Shown here: positions 46,499 to 55,141 of the stretch, piece by piece
Position numbering within the stretch: the stretch's first letter is position 1
Layout of the letters: each line of letters starts with the position of its first letter
NCBI GenBank assembly: GCA_031216755.1
Contig: JARUHG010000008.1
Location: 47,784-111,783, forward strand
DNA length: 64,000 nt
Direction: 5' to 3'
From: Lysobacter arvi
Lineage (GTDB): Bacteria; Pseudomonadota; Gammaproteobacteria; Xanthomonadales; Xanthomonadaceae
The notes under the pieces: model-generated
What the model saw: only the letters and a program-made list of their open reading frames with translations
Told to the model about the DNA's origin: nothing
Databases searched by the model: none
Position numbers and translations under genes: made by a program

Positions 46499-48571
46499 AT
46501 GCACGAACCCATCATCGATGCCCTGCGCCGCGGCGCCGCCCCGGAAGCGCTGGCCGCCGCGCGCGAGGCCGTCGCCGCACAGCCCCAGGACGCCACCTCG
46601 CACCGGCTGCTCGCCGCCGCGCTGCGCTTGGGCGGCGACCGCGAGGCCGCGCTCTCCGCGATCGACCAGGCCATCGCGCTCGCGCCGGAGAATGCCGATC
46701 TCCATCTGGAACGCGCCGGCCTGCTGCTGCACGAACGCCAGCTCGACGAAGCCCAGGCCGCGCTCGCCCGCGCCACCGGCCTGGATCCGAACCAGTTCCC
46801 CGCCTACATCATCCAGGGCCACCTCGCGCTCGGCCGCGGCGATCTGGACGAAGCGGCGCGCCTGTCGCGCACCGCGTCGCGCATCGCGCCCGAGCACCCG
46901 CACGTCGCCGCGCTCGAAGGCGGCGTGGCGATGCGCCGCGGCGAGGTCGACCGCGCGCTGGCGCTGATCAGCGCCGCCGCCGAGCGCGCGCCGGAGGATC
47001 CGCAGCTGCGCCACTCGCTCGGCTTCGCGTACCTCGCCAAGGGGCATTTCGCCTTCGCCGAGCAGGCCTTCCGCACGCTGCTGGAGCGCGATCCGTCCTC
47101 GCGCCCGCTGCGCGTGCTGATCGCCGACCTGCTGCGGCGCCAGGGCCGCCCCGGCGAAGCCGCCGATGAGCTGACGCCCCTGCTGGAAGGCCGCGACGCC
47201 ACCGTGCCGATGCAGCGTCTCGTCGGCGAACTGGAACTGGAGGCCGGCCGCGACGATCGCGCGCTGCCGCTGCTGCGGCAGGCCTTCGCCGCCCAGCCGC
47301 GCGATCGCCGCAACGTGCTGCCGCTGATCGAGGCGTGGCGCCGGCAGGGCCTGTTCGACGAGGCCCGCACGACGCTCGACGCCGCGCTCGAGGAACACGC
47401 CGAAGCGGCCGATCTGTGGCGCGCGCGGTTGCTGTTCGAGGAATTCGCCAGCGACGGCGCGCGCGAGGTGATCGCGCGCTGGCGCAAGGCGATGCCGGAT
47501 TTCGTGCCGGCGCTGGAAGCGCAGGCCACGCTGCACGACCAGGCCGGCGAGACCGACGCGGCCGAGGACATCGCCCGCCTCATCACCGAGCTGCAGCCCG
47601 GCCACACGCAGGCCGAGCTGCGCCTGATCGACGGTCTGCTCAAGCGCGATCCCGACGCGGCGATCGATCGCGTGGCGAGCCTGATCGCGCGGGCCCCGGA
47701 CCCGAACGTGAAGCGCACGCTGCGCCAGCTGCTGGGCCGCTGCCTCGACATCGCCGGCCAGCCGGACGCCGCCGCCGCGACCTGGGCCGAGCTGCACGCC
47801 GAAGTCGTCGACCAGCGCCTGCCGCTGCCGGAGATCAGCCAGGCCACGCCGCGCCTGCCGGAGCTCGCGCCGCTGCCCGATCCGGCGTCCGCGGTGCTGC
47901 TGCTGTGGGGCGCGCCGGGCTCGCTGGTGGAGCGGCTGGCGGTCACTTTCGAACAGGCGGGCGCGCCGCTGCGGGCCGACCGCTTCGGCGCACGGCCGCC
48001 GAACGATCCGATGCAGCGTTACACCACCGTGCCGGGCCTGCTCGACGGTTCGCTCGACCCGGCCTACATGATCGAACTGTGGCGCGCGGCGCTGCCGACG
48101 CGCGGCATCACTGACGGCAACGTGTTCGACTGGCTGTTGTGGTGGGACAACGCGCTGCTGCTCGGCCTGCGCCCGCACCTGCCCGAAGCGGTGGTGATGA
48201 TCGCCGTGCGCGATCCGCGCGACATGCTGCTGGACTGGCTGGCCAACGGTTCGCCGGTGCCGTTCGCGCTGTCCTCGCCCGAAGCCGGTGCGCGCTGGCT
48301 CGCCGCCACGCTGTCGCAGGTCGCCGACCTGCACGAACAGGACCTGTTCCCGCATCGGCTGATCAAGCTCGACGAGATCGCGCAGGACGCGACCGCGCTG
48401 GCGCAGGCGATCGCGGACGCGTTGCAGATCCGCGTGGCGGTGCCGCCGCAGCAGGCGCTGGGTCCGGCACGTTTCGAAGCCGGCCACTGGCGTCACTTCC
48501 GCGACGCGCTCGGCGACGCGTTCGACCTGCTCACGCCGGTCGCGCAGCGCCTGGGTTACCCGGCCGAATAA
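46499..48571 (+). CDS. TPR protein with a sulfotransferase-like C-terminal domain
   Basis: 690 aa. Residues about 1-440 are a long TPR array (LAAALRLGGDREAALSAIDQ and GFAYLAKGHFAFAEQAFRTL are examples). From about 460 the sequence looks like the TPR-linked sulfotransferase family: a P-loop-like LLLWGAPGSLVERL, a core AVRDPRDMLLDWL and the tail WRHFRDALGDAF ... LGYPAE. The P-loop lacks the usual PRSGTT-type Lys/Arg-Ser-Gly-Thr pattern (GAPGS instead), so PAPS binding is doubtful and the domain may be degenerate. No signal peptide. Confidence 0.75.
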   Translation: MHEPIIDALRRGAAPEALAAAREAVAAQPQDATSHRLLAAALRLGGDREAALSAIDQAIALAPENADLHLERAGLLLHERQLDEAQAALARATGLDPNQFPAYIIQGHLALGRGDLDEAARLSRTASRIAPEHPHVAALEGGVAMRRGEVDRALALISAAAERAPEDPQLRHSLGFAYLAKGHFAFAEQAFRTLLERDPSSRPLRVLIADLLRRQGRPGEAADELTPLLEGRDATVPMQRLVGELELEAGRDDRALPLLRQAFAAQPRDRRNVLPLIEAWRRQGLFDEARTTLDAALEEHAEAADLWRARLLFEEFASDGAREVIARWRKAMPDFVPALEAQATLHDQAGETDAAEDIARLITELQPGHTQAELRLIDGLLKRDPDAAIDRVASLIARAPDPNVKRTLRQLLGRCLDIAGQPDAAAATWAELHAEVVDQRLPLPEISQATPRLPELAPLPDPASAVLLLWGAPGSLVERLAVTFEQAGAPLRADRFGARPPNDPMQRYTTVPGLLDGSLDPAYMIELWRAALPTRGITDGNVFDWLLWWDNALLLGLRPHLPEAVVMIAVRDPRDMLLDWLANGSPVPFALSSPEAGARWLAATLSQVADLHEQDLFPHRLIKLDEIAQDATALAQAIADALQIRVAVPPQQALGPARFEAGHWRHFRDALGDAFDLLTPVAQRLGYPAE

Positions 48572-48576
48572 CGCGA

Positions 48577-48597
48577 GCGGCCCTCGCGGAGGGCCGC
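48577..48597 (+). terminator. Hairpin after the TPR/sulfotransferase-like gene
   Basis: A 9-bp stem, GCGGCCCTC / GAGGGCCGC, with a 3-base loop starts a few bases after the stop. No T-run follows, so termination strength is uncertain. Confidence 0.5.
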
Positions 48598-48684
48598 GTC
48601 GCAGCGGGCTGGACGATGGCGCGTGGCGGGGCGACCCGCACGCGCACGCCATCCGCGCCGCTTCTTCCATCGGAGACCACTGCC

Positions 48685-49311
48685 ATGCAGATCCGCAGCA
48701 ACAGCTTCCAGCATCGCGAACGCCTGCCGGCCGAATTCGCGGCCGGCCAGCCCACCGCCGACGGCTTCGGCTTCGCGCCGAACCGCAATCCGCACCTGGC
48801 CTGGGACGACGTGCCCGCGGGAACGCAGTCGTTCGCGCTGCTGTGCATCGACCCCGACGTGCCCACGGTGGCGGAAATGGTCGGCAAGGAAGGCGTGCAG
48901 ATTCCGGCCGACCAGCCGCGCGCCGAGTTCGTCCACTGGGTGATGGTCGACATTCCCGCCGACGTGCGCGAGATCGCGGCGGGCAGCTGCAGCGACGGCG
49001 TGGTCGCGCACGGCAAGCAGAATCCGCCGGGCCCCGCGGGCGCGCGCCAGGGGCTGAACGATTACACCGGCTGGTTCGCCGGCGACGCCTCGCTGGCCGG
49101 CGACTGGCACGGCTACGACGGCCCGTTCCCGCCTCCGAACGACCTGCGGCTGCATCGCTATTTCTTCCGGCTCTACGCGCTGGACATCGCGCGGCTGGAC
49201 CTGCCCGAACGCTTCACGGCGAAGGACGTGCAGCGCGCGATGCACGCGCACGTGCTCGACGAAGCGGCGATCTACGGAACGTATTCGCTCAACGCCTCGG
49301 TCAGCGGCTGA
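48685..49311 (+). CDS. YbhB/YbcL family Raf-kinase-inhibitor-like protein (PEBP)
   Basis: 208 aa, phosphatidylethanolamine-binding-protein fold. Conserved pocket segments: NPHLAWDDVPAGTQSFALLC, DPDVPT, FVHWVMVDIPADVREI, NPPGP and LHRYFFRLYALD. Bacterial members are cytoplasmic or periplasmic proteins without clear function. No signal peptide here. The ATG is preceded by ATCGGAGACC. Confidence 0.88.
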   Translation: MQIRSNSFQHRERLPAEFAAGQPTADGFGFAPNRNPHLAWDDVPAGTQSFALLCIDPDVPTVAEMVGKEGVQIPADQPRAEFVHWVMVDIPADVREIAAGSCSDGVVAHGKQNPPGPAGARQGLNDYTGWFAGDASLAGDWHGYDGPFPPPNDLRLHRYFFRLYALDIARLDLPERFTAKDVQRAMHAHVLDEAAIYGTYSLNASVSG

Positions 49312-49329
49312 TCGCCGCGAGACGATGCC

Positions 49330-49357
49330 AGCCCGGGTAGCGAAGCGCGCCCGGGCT
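49330..49357. repeat. AGCCCGGG palindrome (intergenic hairpin repeat)
   Basis: AGCCCGGG / CCCGGGCT arms flank a 12-base loop between two convergent genes. The arms match the motif of the palindrome at 31144-31175. It may terminate transcription in both directions. Confidence 0.6.
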
Positions 49358-49418
49358 ACGAACGACGCATACAGGCGACGGGGTCCCGCTTTCGCCGGGA
49401 CGACGCCCGCGCCGCCGC

Positions 49419-50246
49419 TCAGGGCGTCGTGTCGCTCTCGACCACCATGTCCAGCACGTAGGCCGTCGCCGGCGCATCGGCCGGCGGATTGCGGATCGCA
49501 TGGCGCTTCACGCGCACGACGTTGCGCGTGCCGACGACGTGTTCGAAGCCTTCGATGTCCTGATACAGCGGCTGCCACTCACCGGGCGTGCCCGTGCGCA
49601 GGCCCTTGTCGTCGAACTGCACTTCGCGCACCTGCAGGCACTGCTTGTCCGGAATCAGCGGGTGATTGCACGGCGTGGGCTGCGCGGCGATTTCCAGGAA
49701 GACCGTCTCGCCCGGCCCGCCGAAGCGCGTCTGCGCCGTGGGTTCGCCGCGGAAGGTGAGCACGTCGCCGTTCGCGGCGGTGAGCGTCAGCGTCGGTGTC
49801 GCGCCGGCCTGCACCGCGGCGGTCTGGGCGCCGCGCAGGCGTTCGCCGATCGCGCTGTCCAGCGCCATGAGCCGCGGGTCGCTGCAGGCCATCATCGTGG
49901 AGGCCATGTCGCCGACGGTCAGCTTCGCGCCGTCGAGCGTGTAGGTGCCGCCCATGCGGTTGCAGGTGTTCGACACGCCGATGCGGCCGTCCGCGAAATC
50001 CACCGTCACCGGCTTGTCCGCGCGCACGAACAACGCGTCCACGCGCCGGCCTGTCGCATCGACGGCATCGGCCAGTACCCAGTGATGCGCGCCGAGCACC
50101 GCGGTGTCGATCGCGGCGGATGCCGGCGTCGTGGCGGCCGGCGGCGGTGTGCTGGATGTCGCGGCCGCGGGCGGTGAAGCGTCCTGCGGTGAGCGGGTGC
50201 AGGCGGCCAGCGCGAGGGTCAGGCTGAGCAGGGCGAATCGCGTCAT
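49419..50246 (-). CDS. META and DUF4377 domain lipoprotein
   Basis: 275 aa. The signal peptide ends in a lipobox (LALAACTRS). An Ala/Pro/Thr-rich linker leads to a META domain (about 65-155), as in HslJ: HHWVLADAVDATGRRV, SNTCNRMGGTYTLDG and STMMACSDPRLMALDSA. A DUF4377-type domain follows (EIAAQPTPCNHPLIPDKQCL ... QDIEGFEHVVGTRNVVRVKR). Such envelope lipoproteins are linked to stress resistance in a few species; their role is not defined. The RBS GGAGGAGAGG is strong. Confidence 0.83.
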   Translation of the reverse strand: MTRFALLSLTLALAACTRSPQDASPPAAATSSTPPPAATTPASAAIDTAVLGAHHWVLADAVDATGRRVDALFVRADKPVTVDFADGRIGVSNTCNRMGGTYTLDGAKLTVGDMASTMMACSDPRLMALDSAIGERLRGAQTAAVQAGATPTLTLTAANGDVLTFRGEPTAQTRFGGPGETVFLEIAAQPTPCNHPLIPDKQCLQVREVQFDDKGLRTGTPGEWQPLYQDIEGFEHVVGTRNVVRVKRHAIRNPPADAPATAYVLDMVVESDTTP

Positions 50247-50322
50247 GGAACCTCTCCTCCACGCACCGGATCCGTCCAGGCCCGGCGCAAACGGGTGAAG
50301 CGCGCGACGCATCGCGTCGCGG

Positions 50323-51177
50323 TCAGCTGCCGGCCGGCACGAGGTACAGCAGCGCCGCGCCGAGGATGAAGCGGTAGATCGCGAAGGCGGTGAAACGGTG
50401 GCTCTGGATGTACCGCAGCAGCCATTTCACCGAGATGAAGGCCGTGATCGCCGACGCCACGAAGGCCACGGCCAGCGCGCCCCAGTCTTCGTGGGCCGCC
50501 TCGCCGCTGCGGATCACCGACGTCAGTTCGTACGCGGTGGCGGCGAACATGGTCGGGATGCCGACCAGGAACGCGAATTCGGTCGCCGCCGCGCGCGAGG
50601 TCGTGCCGGCCAGCAGGGCGACGAAGATCGTCGCGCCCGAACGCGAGGTACCCGGAAACACGCCCGCCACGACCTGTGCGATGCCGACCAGGATCGCCAC
50701 CGTCCAGGTGATCGTCGCCCGCTCGCCCAGCACGGCGGCGCGCTTGGCGGCGAAATGCTCGGCCGCGATCATCCAGATGCCGCCCAGGACCAGCGCCCAG
50801 GCGATCGGCGTCACTTCGTCCGGCAGCTCGAAACCCAGCTTCTTCACGATCACGCCCAGCACCGCCGTGATGCCGAACGCGGCGGCGAGCTTGAAGGCGT
50901 AGTCGCGTGCCTGCGCCGCATCCATCGGCATGCCGGCGGGGCTGTGTTCGGCCAGCGCGCGACGGCCGAGGAAGCCCATCGCCAGGTCCCACAGCCGCTG
51001 GCGGTAGATCAGCACCACCGCGAGGATCGCGCCGGCCTGGATCGAGATGTTGAACAGATCGCTGCGGTGGCCCAGCCAGCGCTCGGCGATGAGCAGGTGG
51101 CCGGTGCTGGAGATCGGCAGGAATTCGGTGATGCCTTCGATGATGCCGAGGAGCAGGGCGGCGAGCAGTTCGGTCAT
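50323..51177 (-). CDS. uppP: Undecaprenyl-diphosphate phosphatase
   Basis: 284 aa, polytopic membrane protein of the BacA/UppP family. It recycles the lipid carrier undecaprenyl diphosphate to the monophosphate for peptidoglycan synthesis, and its level influences bacitracin resistance. Both active-site signatures are present: GIIEGITEFLPISSTGHLL near the N-terminus and VVAGVFPGTSRSGATI in the middle. Divergent from glnA. Confidence 0.95.
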   Translation of the reverse strand: MTELLAALLLGIIEGITEFLPISSTGHLLIAERWLGHRSDLFNISIQAGAILAVVLIYRQRLWDLAMGFLGRRALAEHSPAGMPMDAAQARDYAFKLAAAFGITAVLGVIVKKLGFELPDEVTPIAWALVLGGIWMIAAEHFAAKRAAVLGERATITWTVAILVGIAQVVAGVFPGTSRSGATIFVALLAGTTSRAAATEFAFLVGIPTMFAATAYELTSVIRSGEAAHEDWGALAVAFVASAITAFISVKWLLRYIQSHRFTAFAIYRFILGAALLYLVPAGS

Positions 51178-51279
51178 TGGGGGCCGGGATTCGTTTCGAT
51201 GACGGGGGATCTGGGAAAGCGCCGCACGTGTCGCTGCGCGCGGGCTCAAAGCCGGGCAGCATACCGGACGACCCCCGGC

Positions 51280-51325
51280 GCACCACGTTGACGCAATCGT
51301 CACGGGATGCGCACCGATTTGGTGC
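51280..51325 (+). promoter_or_regulatory. Pair of NtrC boxes upstream of glnA
   Basis: A perfect box, GCACC-GATTT-GGTGC, lies at 51311-51325. A half-perfect second box, GCACC-ACGTT-GACGC, lies at 51280-51294, exactly 31 bp (three helical turns) away. With a start site about 12 bases after the sigma-54 element, they fall near -95 and -126. The tandem sites of E. coli glnA are spaced similarly. This fits NtrC-type enhancer binding. Confidence 0.8.
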
Positions 51326-51387
51326 ACGGATAGTGTCGGCCGTGTCCGGGTGTGCGTGGAATCAAAGCGTTACGCGCGTGAAAAAGT

Positions 51388-51403
51388 TGGCACGGCCCCT
51401 GCG
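51388..51403 (+). promoter_or_regulatory. Sigma-54 (RpoN) promoter of glnA
   Basis: TGGCACGGCCCCTGCG carries the invariant GG and GC with 10 bases between them (the -24/-12 arrangement). It lies 76 bases upstream of the glnA ATG. The rest of the 301-base region 51178-51478 shows no other strong element besides the NtrC boxes. Confidence 0.85.
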
Positions 51404-51478
51404 TAAGTGAACCCGTCACCGCGCAGCGGCCGGCTTTTTCCCATCCCGAACCGAATCACGAATCCCGGAGCACCACCC

Positions 51479-52888
51479 ATGTCGATCGACCACATCGAAA
51501 AGCTCATCAAGGACCACAAGGTCGAGTTCATCGACCTGCGCTTCGTCGACATGCGCGGCGTGCAGCACCACGTGACCTTCCCCAAGTCGATCATCGAGCC
51601 CAGCCTGTTCGAGGACGGCAAGATGTTCGACGGCTCGTCGATCTCGGGCTGGAAGGGCATCAACGAGTCGGACATGGTCCTGCTGCCCGATGCGAGCACC
51701 GCGTTCCTGGATCCGTTCACCGCCGACCCGACGCTGGTGCTGACCTGCGACATCCTGGATCCGGCCACCATGCAGGCCTATTCGCGCGATCCGCGCGGCG
51801 TGGCCAAGCGCGCCGAGGCCTACCTGAAGGCCAGCGGCATCGCCGATCAGGCGTTCTTCGGTCCGGAGCCGGAATTCTTCATCTTCGACTCGGTCCGCTT
51901 CGCCAATGAAATGGGCCATACCTTCTTCCACATCGACTCCGAAGAAGCGCACTGGAACTCCGGTCGCGAATACGACGGCGGCAACACCGGCTACCGCCCG
52001 ATGGTGAAGGGCGGCTACTTCCCCGTCGCGCCGCTGGATTCGTTGCACGACCTGCGCGCCGAGATGTGCAAGACGCTCGAGCAGGTCGGCATGGAAGTCG
52101 AAGTGCACCATCACGAAGTGGCCAACGCCGGCCAGTGCGAGATCGGCACCAAGTTCAACTCGCTGGTGAAGAAGGCCGACGAGCTGCTGACGATGAAGTA
52201 CGTCATCAAGAACGTCGCGCACCGCAACGGCAAGACCGCCACGTTCATGCCCAAGCCGATCGTCGGCGACAACGGCAGCGGCATGCACGTGCACCAGTCG
52301 CTGGCCAAGGGCGGCGTGAACCTGTTCTCCGGCGACGGCTACGGCGGCCTGTCGCAGACCGCGCTGTGGTACATCGGCGGCATCTTCAAGCACGCCCGCG
52401 CGATCAACGCCTTCGCCAACTCGACCACCAACAGCTACAAGCGCCTGGTGCCGGGCTTCGAAGCCCCGGTGATGCTCGCCTACTCCGCGCGCAACCGCTC
52501 GGCGTCGTGCCGCATTCCGTACGTCGCCAACCCGAAGGCACGCCGCATCGAGATCCGCTTCCCCGATCCGATGAACTCCGGTTACCTCACCTTCGCCGCG
52601 CTGATGATGGCCGGCCTGGACGGCATCAAGAACCAGATCGATCCGGGTGCGCCGAGCGACAAGGACCTGTACGACCTGCCGCCGGAAGAAGAGAAGAACA
52701 TCCCGACCGTCTGCCACAGCCTGGACCAGGCGCTGGAAGCGCTCGACAAGGACCGCGAGTTCCTCAAGGCCGGCGGCGTGTTCACCGACGACTTCATCGA
52801 CGGCTACATCGCGCTGAAGATGCAGGAAGTCACGCGTTTCCGCGCCGCGACCCATCCGCTCGAATACCAGATGTACTACACGATCTGA
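51479..52888 (+). CDS. glnA: Type I glutamine synthetase
   Basis: 469 aa, the length of GSI-beta. It makes glutamine from glutamate, ammonia and ATP. Visible motifs: [28 protein letters not shown], the metal/substrate region [37 protein letters not shown], and the adenylylation site DLYDLPPEE with Tyr398. The tyrosine and the sigma-54/NtrC promoter indicate both post-translational and transcriptional nitrogen control. The start is preceded by CCCGGAGCACC. The last 38 bases including the stop reappear in degenerate form 149 bases downstream. Confidence 0.98.
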   Translation: MSIDHIEKLIKDHKVEFIDLRFVDMRGVQHHVTFPKSIIEPSLFEDGKMFDGSSISGWKGINESDMVLLPDASTAFLDPFTADPTLVLTCDILDPATMQAYSRDPRGVAKRAEAYLKASGIADQAFFGPEPEFFIFDSVRFANEMGHTFFHIDSEEAHWNSGREYDGGNTGYRPMVKGGYFPVAPLDSLHDLRAEMCKTLEQVGMEVEVHHHEVANAGQCEIGTKFNSLVKKADELLTMKYVIKNVAHRNGKTATFMPKPIVGDNGSGMHVHQSLAKGGVNLFSGDGYGGLSQTALWYIGGIFKHARAINAFANSTTNSYKRLVPGFEAPVMLAYSARNRSASCRIPYVANPKARRIEIRFPDPMNSGYLTFAALMMAGLDGIKNQIDPGAPSDKDLYDLPPEEEKNIPTVCHSLDQALEALDKDREFLKAGGVFTDDFIDGYIALKMQEVTRFRAATHPLEYQMYYTI

Positions 52889-53000
52889 TGAGCACGGGAG
52901 CGTCCATCGCAATGTCTTCGGGCCGGCGGATGTCCGGCCCAGCGCAGCGCGCCGGGCGTTCGGATCGCGCACGCGGCAATGCCGCGTGGACGCGCGCTCC

Positions 53001-53039
53001 TCACCCACTCGAATACCCGATGCACCGCACGATCTGATG
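53001..53039 (+). repeat. Degenerate second copy of the glnA 3' end
   Basis: Bases 53002-53039 match 52853-52890, the end of glnA with its stop, at 32 of 38 positions. In the same reading frame the copy encodes PHPLEYPMHRTI-stop, against [16 protein letters not shown] in GlnA. Resemblance fades quickly upstream of the copy. The 110 bases between the copies hold no gene. The terminator at 53045-53073 follows the second copy, not the first. Confidence 0.75.
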
Positions 53040-53044
53040 TTCCA

Positions 53045-53073
53045 ACGGCCCGGGGCGAAATGCTCCGGGCCGT
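53045..53073 (+). terminator. Terminator-like hairpin of glnA
   Basis: A 12-bp stem with one G-T pair, ACGGCCCGGGGC / GCTCCGGGCCGT, and loop GAAAT, followed by GTTCGTTC. It lies six bases after the duplicated glnA tail and 157 bases after the true glnA stop. Confidence 0.7.
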
Positions 53074-53143
53074 GTTCGTTCCGCACTTGCACCACGCCGT
53101 TCGCCGCACGCAGTCCAAAGTCCCTCTCCCACGGAGGTTCGCG

Positions 53144-53608
53144 ATGGAGATCCGCACCGGCGGTCTCGATCATCCCGATGTCGTCGCGCTGCTGCAGGAG
53201 CACCTGCGCGGAATGGCGGAGCTGTCTCCGCCCGACAGCATCCACGCGCTCGACCTGGATGGCCTGCGCCAGCCGCAGATCACCTTCTGGTCGGCGTGGC
53301 AGGACGAAGAACTGGTCGGCTGCGGCGCGCTGAAACAGCTCGATGCCACGCACGGCGAGATCAAGTCGATGCGCACCGCATCGCGGCACCGACGCAAGGG
53401 CGTGGCCGCTGCGATGCTGGAGCACATCCTCGACGAGGCGCGGCGTCGCGACTACACGCAGTTGAGCCTGGAAACGGGCTCGATGCAGGGCTTCGAACCG
53501 GCACGCGCGCTGTACGCGCGCTACGGGTTCCGGTCCTGCGGTCCGTTCGCGCAGTACACGGACGATCCGAACAGCGTCTTCATGACGCGGGCCGTGCAAC
53601 GGCCGTAA
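53144..53608 (+). CDS. GNAT-family N-acetyltransferase
   Basis: 154 aa, a complete GNAT domain. LVGCGALKQL (strand 3-4), the acetyl-CoA loop SMRTASRHRRKGVAAAMLEH (the R/Q-x-x-G-x-A pattern), then LSLETGSMQGFEPARALYAR and YGFRSCGPFAQY. It resembles the YsnE/PaiA-like group often annotated as ribosomal or small-molecule acetyltransferases; substrate unknown. Start after CGGAGGTTCGCG. Confidence 0.88.
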   Translation: MEIRTGGLDHPDVVALLQEHLRGMAELSPPDSIHALDLDGLRQPQITFWSAWQDEELVGCGALKQLDATHGEIKSMRTASRHRRKGVAAAMLEHILDEARRRDYTQLSLETGSMQGFEPARALYARYGFRSCGPFAQYTDDPNSVFMTRAVQRP

Positions 53609-53777
53609 CGCCGCTCCACCGCACCACAACTCACGAGGTGAACAAAACGACGGGCGCGTGCCCGCCGCAAGGCGAGTGCGTTCCCGCGACAACCCGGGCA
53701 CCGACGAATCGCCCGACGTTGCAGAGCACGAACACCAATGACCGGGGAGGGGCCACCGCTTATGAGGAGCCTGTGTC

Positions 53778-54545
53778 ATGTCGTCTCGCATCCATGCAAT
53801 CCACAAGGCCGCATCGTTCAGCACCGTCGCACTGGCCGGCGCGCTCTGGCTCGCCCTGCCGAATGACGCACGGGCCGGCGTGTCCGGCTCGGTCGCGTTG
53901 ACCAGCGACTACATCTTTCGCGGCATCTCGCAGAACAACCAGGAACCGGCCTTGCAGGCCGGCGTCGAATACGCGCACGACAGCGGCTTCTACGTCGGCG
54001 GCTGGGGCAGCAACGTCAGCTGGCTGTCCGACACGCCCGTGCCGGACGACGACATCTCCAACAGCGTAGAACTCGATTTCTACGGCGGCTATCGCGGCAA
54101 GTTCAGCGACGCCGTCGGTTTCGACGTCGGCGCGCTGTATTACTGGTATCCCGGCGACTATCCCTCCGGCTTCAACAGCCCGGACACGGCCGAACTCTAT
54201 TTCGGCATCAGCGCCGGCGTGTTCGCCGCGAAGTACTCCTACGCCCTCACCGACCTGTTCGGCTACGCCGACTCGGACGGCTCCGGCTACCTGGACGCCG
54301 CGGTGAACTGGGAATTCGTGCCGAGCTGGACGCTCAACGCGCACGCCGGCAAGCAGTGGATCGAGAACAACGAAGACTTCGAGTACGTCGACTGGAAGCT
54401 CGGCGTCACCAAGTCCTTCGACGGCGGTTTCGCCATCGCACTGGCCTACACCGACACCGACGCGGAAGAAGCGCTCTACACCAACGTCCACGGCAACTAC
54501 CTGGGCGACGACACCGTGGTGCTCACGCTCACGAAGACGTTCTGA
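53778..54545 (+). CDS. TorF-family putative outer-membrane porin
   Basis: 255 aa. The signal peptide ends at NDARA. The first strands SGSVALTSDYIFRGISQNNQ match the TorF/gcw_chp family, an eight- to twelve-strand barrel; alternating aromatic strands continue to a C-terminal TLTKTF. It lies 41 bases before glnK and is transcribed with it. This placement, common in gammaproteobacteria, suggests an outer-membrane channel expressed under nitrogen limitation. Upstream 53609-53777 no sigma-54 element was found. Confidence 0.87.
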   Translation: MSSRIHAIHKAASFSTVALAGALWLALPNDARAGVSGSVALTSDYIFRGISQNNQEPALQAGVEYAHDSGFYVGGWGSNVSWLSDTPVPDDDISNSVELDFYGGYRGKFSDAVGFDVGALYYWYPGDYPSGFNSPDTAELYFGISAGVFAAKYSYALTDLFGYADSDGSGYLDAAVNWEFVPSWTLNAHAGKQWIENNEDFEYVDWKLGVTKSFDGGFAIALAYTDTDAEEALYTNVHGNYLGDDTVVLTLTKTF

Positions 54546-54586
54546 TTTCGCTTTTCTGAAGCCCCATCCACCCACGGAGCTGCGAG

Positions 54587-54925
54587 ATGAAACTGATCAC
54601 CGCGATCATCCGGCCGTTCAAGCTCGACGAGGTGCGCGAAGCGCTCACCGAAGTCGGCGTGTCCGGCATCACCGTCACCGAAGTCAAAGGCTTCGGCCGG
54701 CAGAAGGGCCACACCGAGCTGTACCGCGGCGCCGAATACGTGGTCGATTTCCTGCCCAAGCTGAAGGTCGAATGCGCCGTCGCGGAAAGCTCGCTGGAAG
54801 CGGCGCTGGAAGCGCTCGCCAACGCCGCGCGGACCGGCAAGGTCGGCGACGGGAAGATCTTCGTGCAATCGCTCGAGCGCACGGTGCGGATCCGCACCGG
54901 CGAACTCGACGACGACGCGTTGTGA
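54587..54925 (+). CDS. glnK: Nitrogen regulatory protein P-II
   Basis: 112 aa, the standard P-II length. The T-loop carries the uridylylation Tyr51 in HTELYRGAEYVVDFLPK; the B-loop is RTGKVGDGKIFV and the C-loop follows. It senses 2-oxoglutarate, ATP/ADP and (through GlnD) glutamine, and blocks AmtB when nitrogen is plentiful. Linkage to amtB marks it as GlnK rather than GlnB. The stop precedes the repeat-bearing spacer before amtB. Confidence 0.97.
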   Translation: MKLITAIIRPFKLDEVREALTEVGVSGITVTEVKGFGRQKGHTELYRGAEYVVDFLPKLKVECAVAESSLEAALEALANAARTGKVGDGKIFVQSLERTVRIRTGELDDDAL

Positions 54926-54985
54926 GGTGATGCCATGACGACCGCCCTCGATCTCGCCACGCGAACCGCATCCGCTTCGCAGCCG

Positions 54986-55096
54986 TCATTCCCGCCAAGG
55001 CGGGAATCCATCGACCCGATCGCCGCAACATCGACGAAAGAAGGAAACCCGACCGTGATGCATTCACAGATGGATCCCCGCCTGCGCGGGGATGAC
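54986..55096. repeat. REP/dRS3-like repeat between glnK and amtB
   Basis: Two hairpins, ATTCCCGC(caag)GCGGGAAT-type at 54988-55007 and ATCCCCGC(ctgc)GCGGGGAT-type at 55074-55093, 66 bases apart. They have the same order, orientation and outer sequence as the copy at 1054-1153, which has a third hairpin in the middle. Like that one, it sits between two genes of one transcript. Confidence 0.8.
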
Positions 55097-55141
55097 GGCA
55101 TGGACGCATTCGGCGATGCCGAACGCGAACGCGCTGTCACG

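Noticed and set aside
52852..53039. glnA end repeat read as attachment sites of an integrated element
   Set aside because: Only about 110 non-coding bases lie between the copies and there is no integrase or tRNA; a scar is possible, an element is not present.
54935..55141. N-terminal extension of AmtB from the ATG at 54935
   Set aside because: It would place repeat-encoded residues before an otherwise normal signal peptide. Kept as a finding about translation, not used as the gene start.
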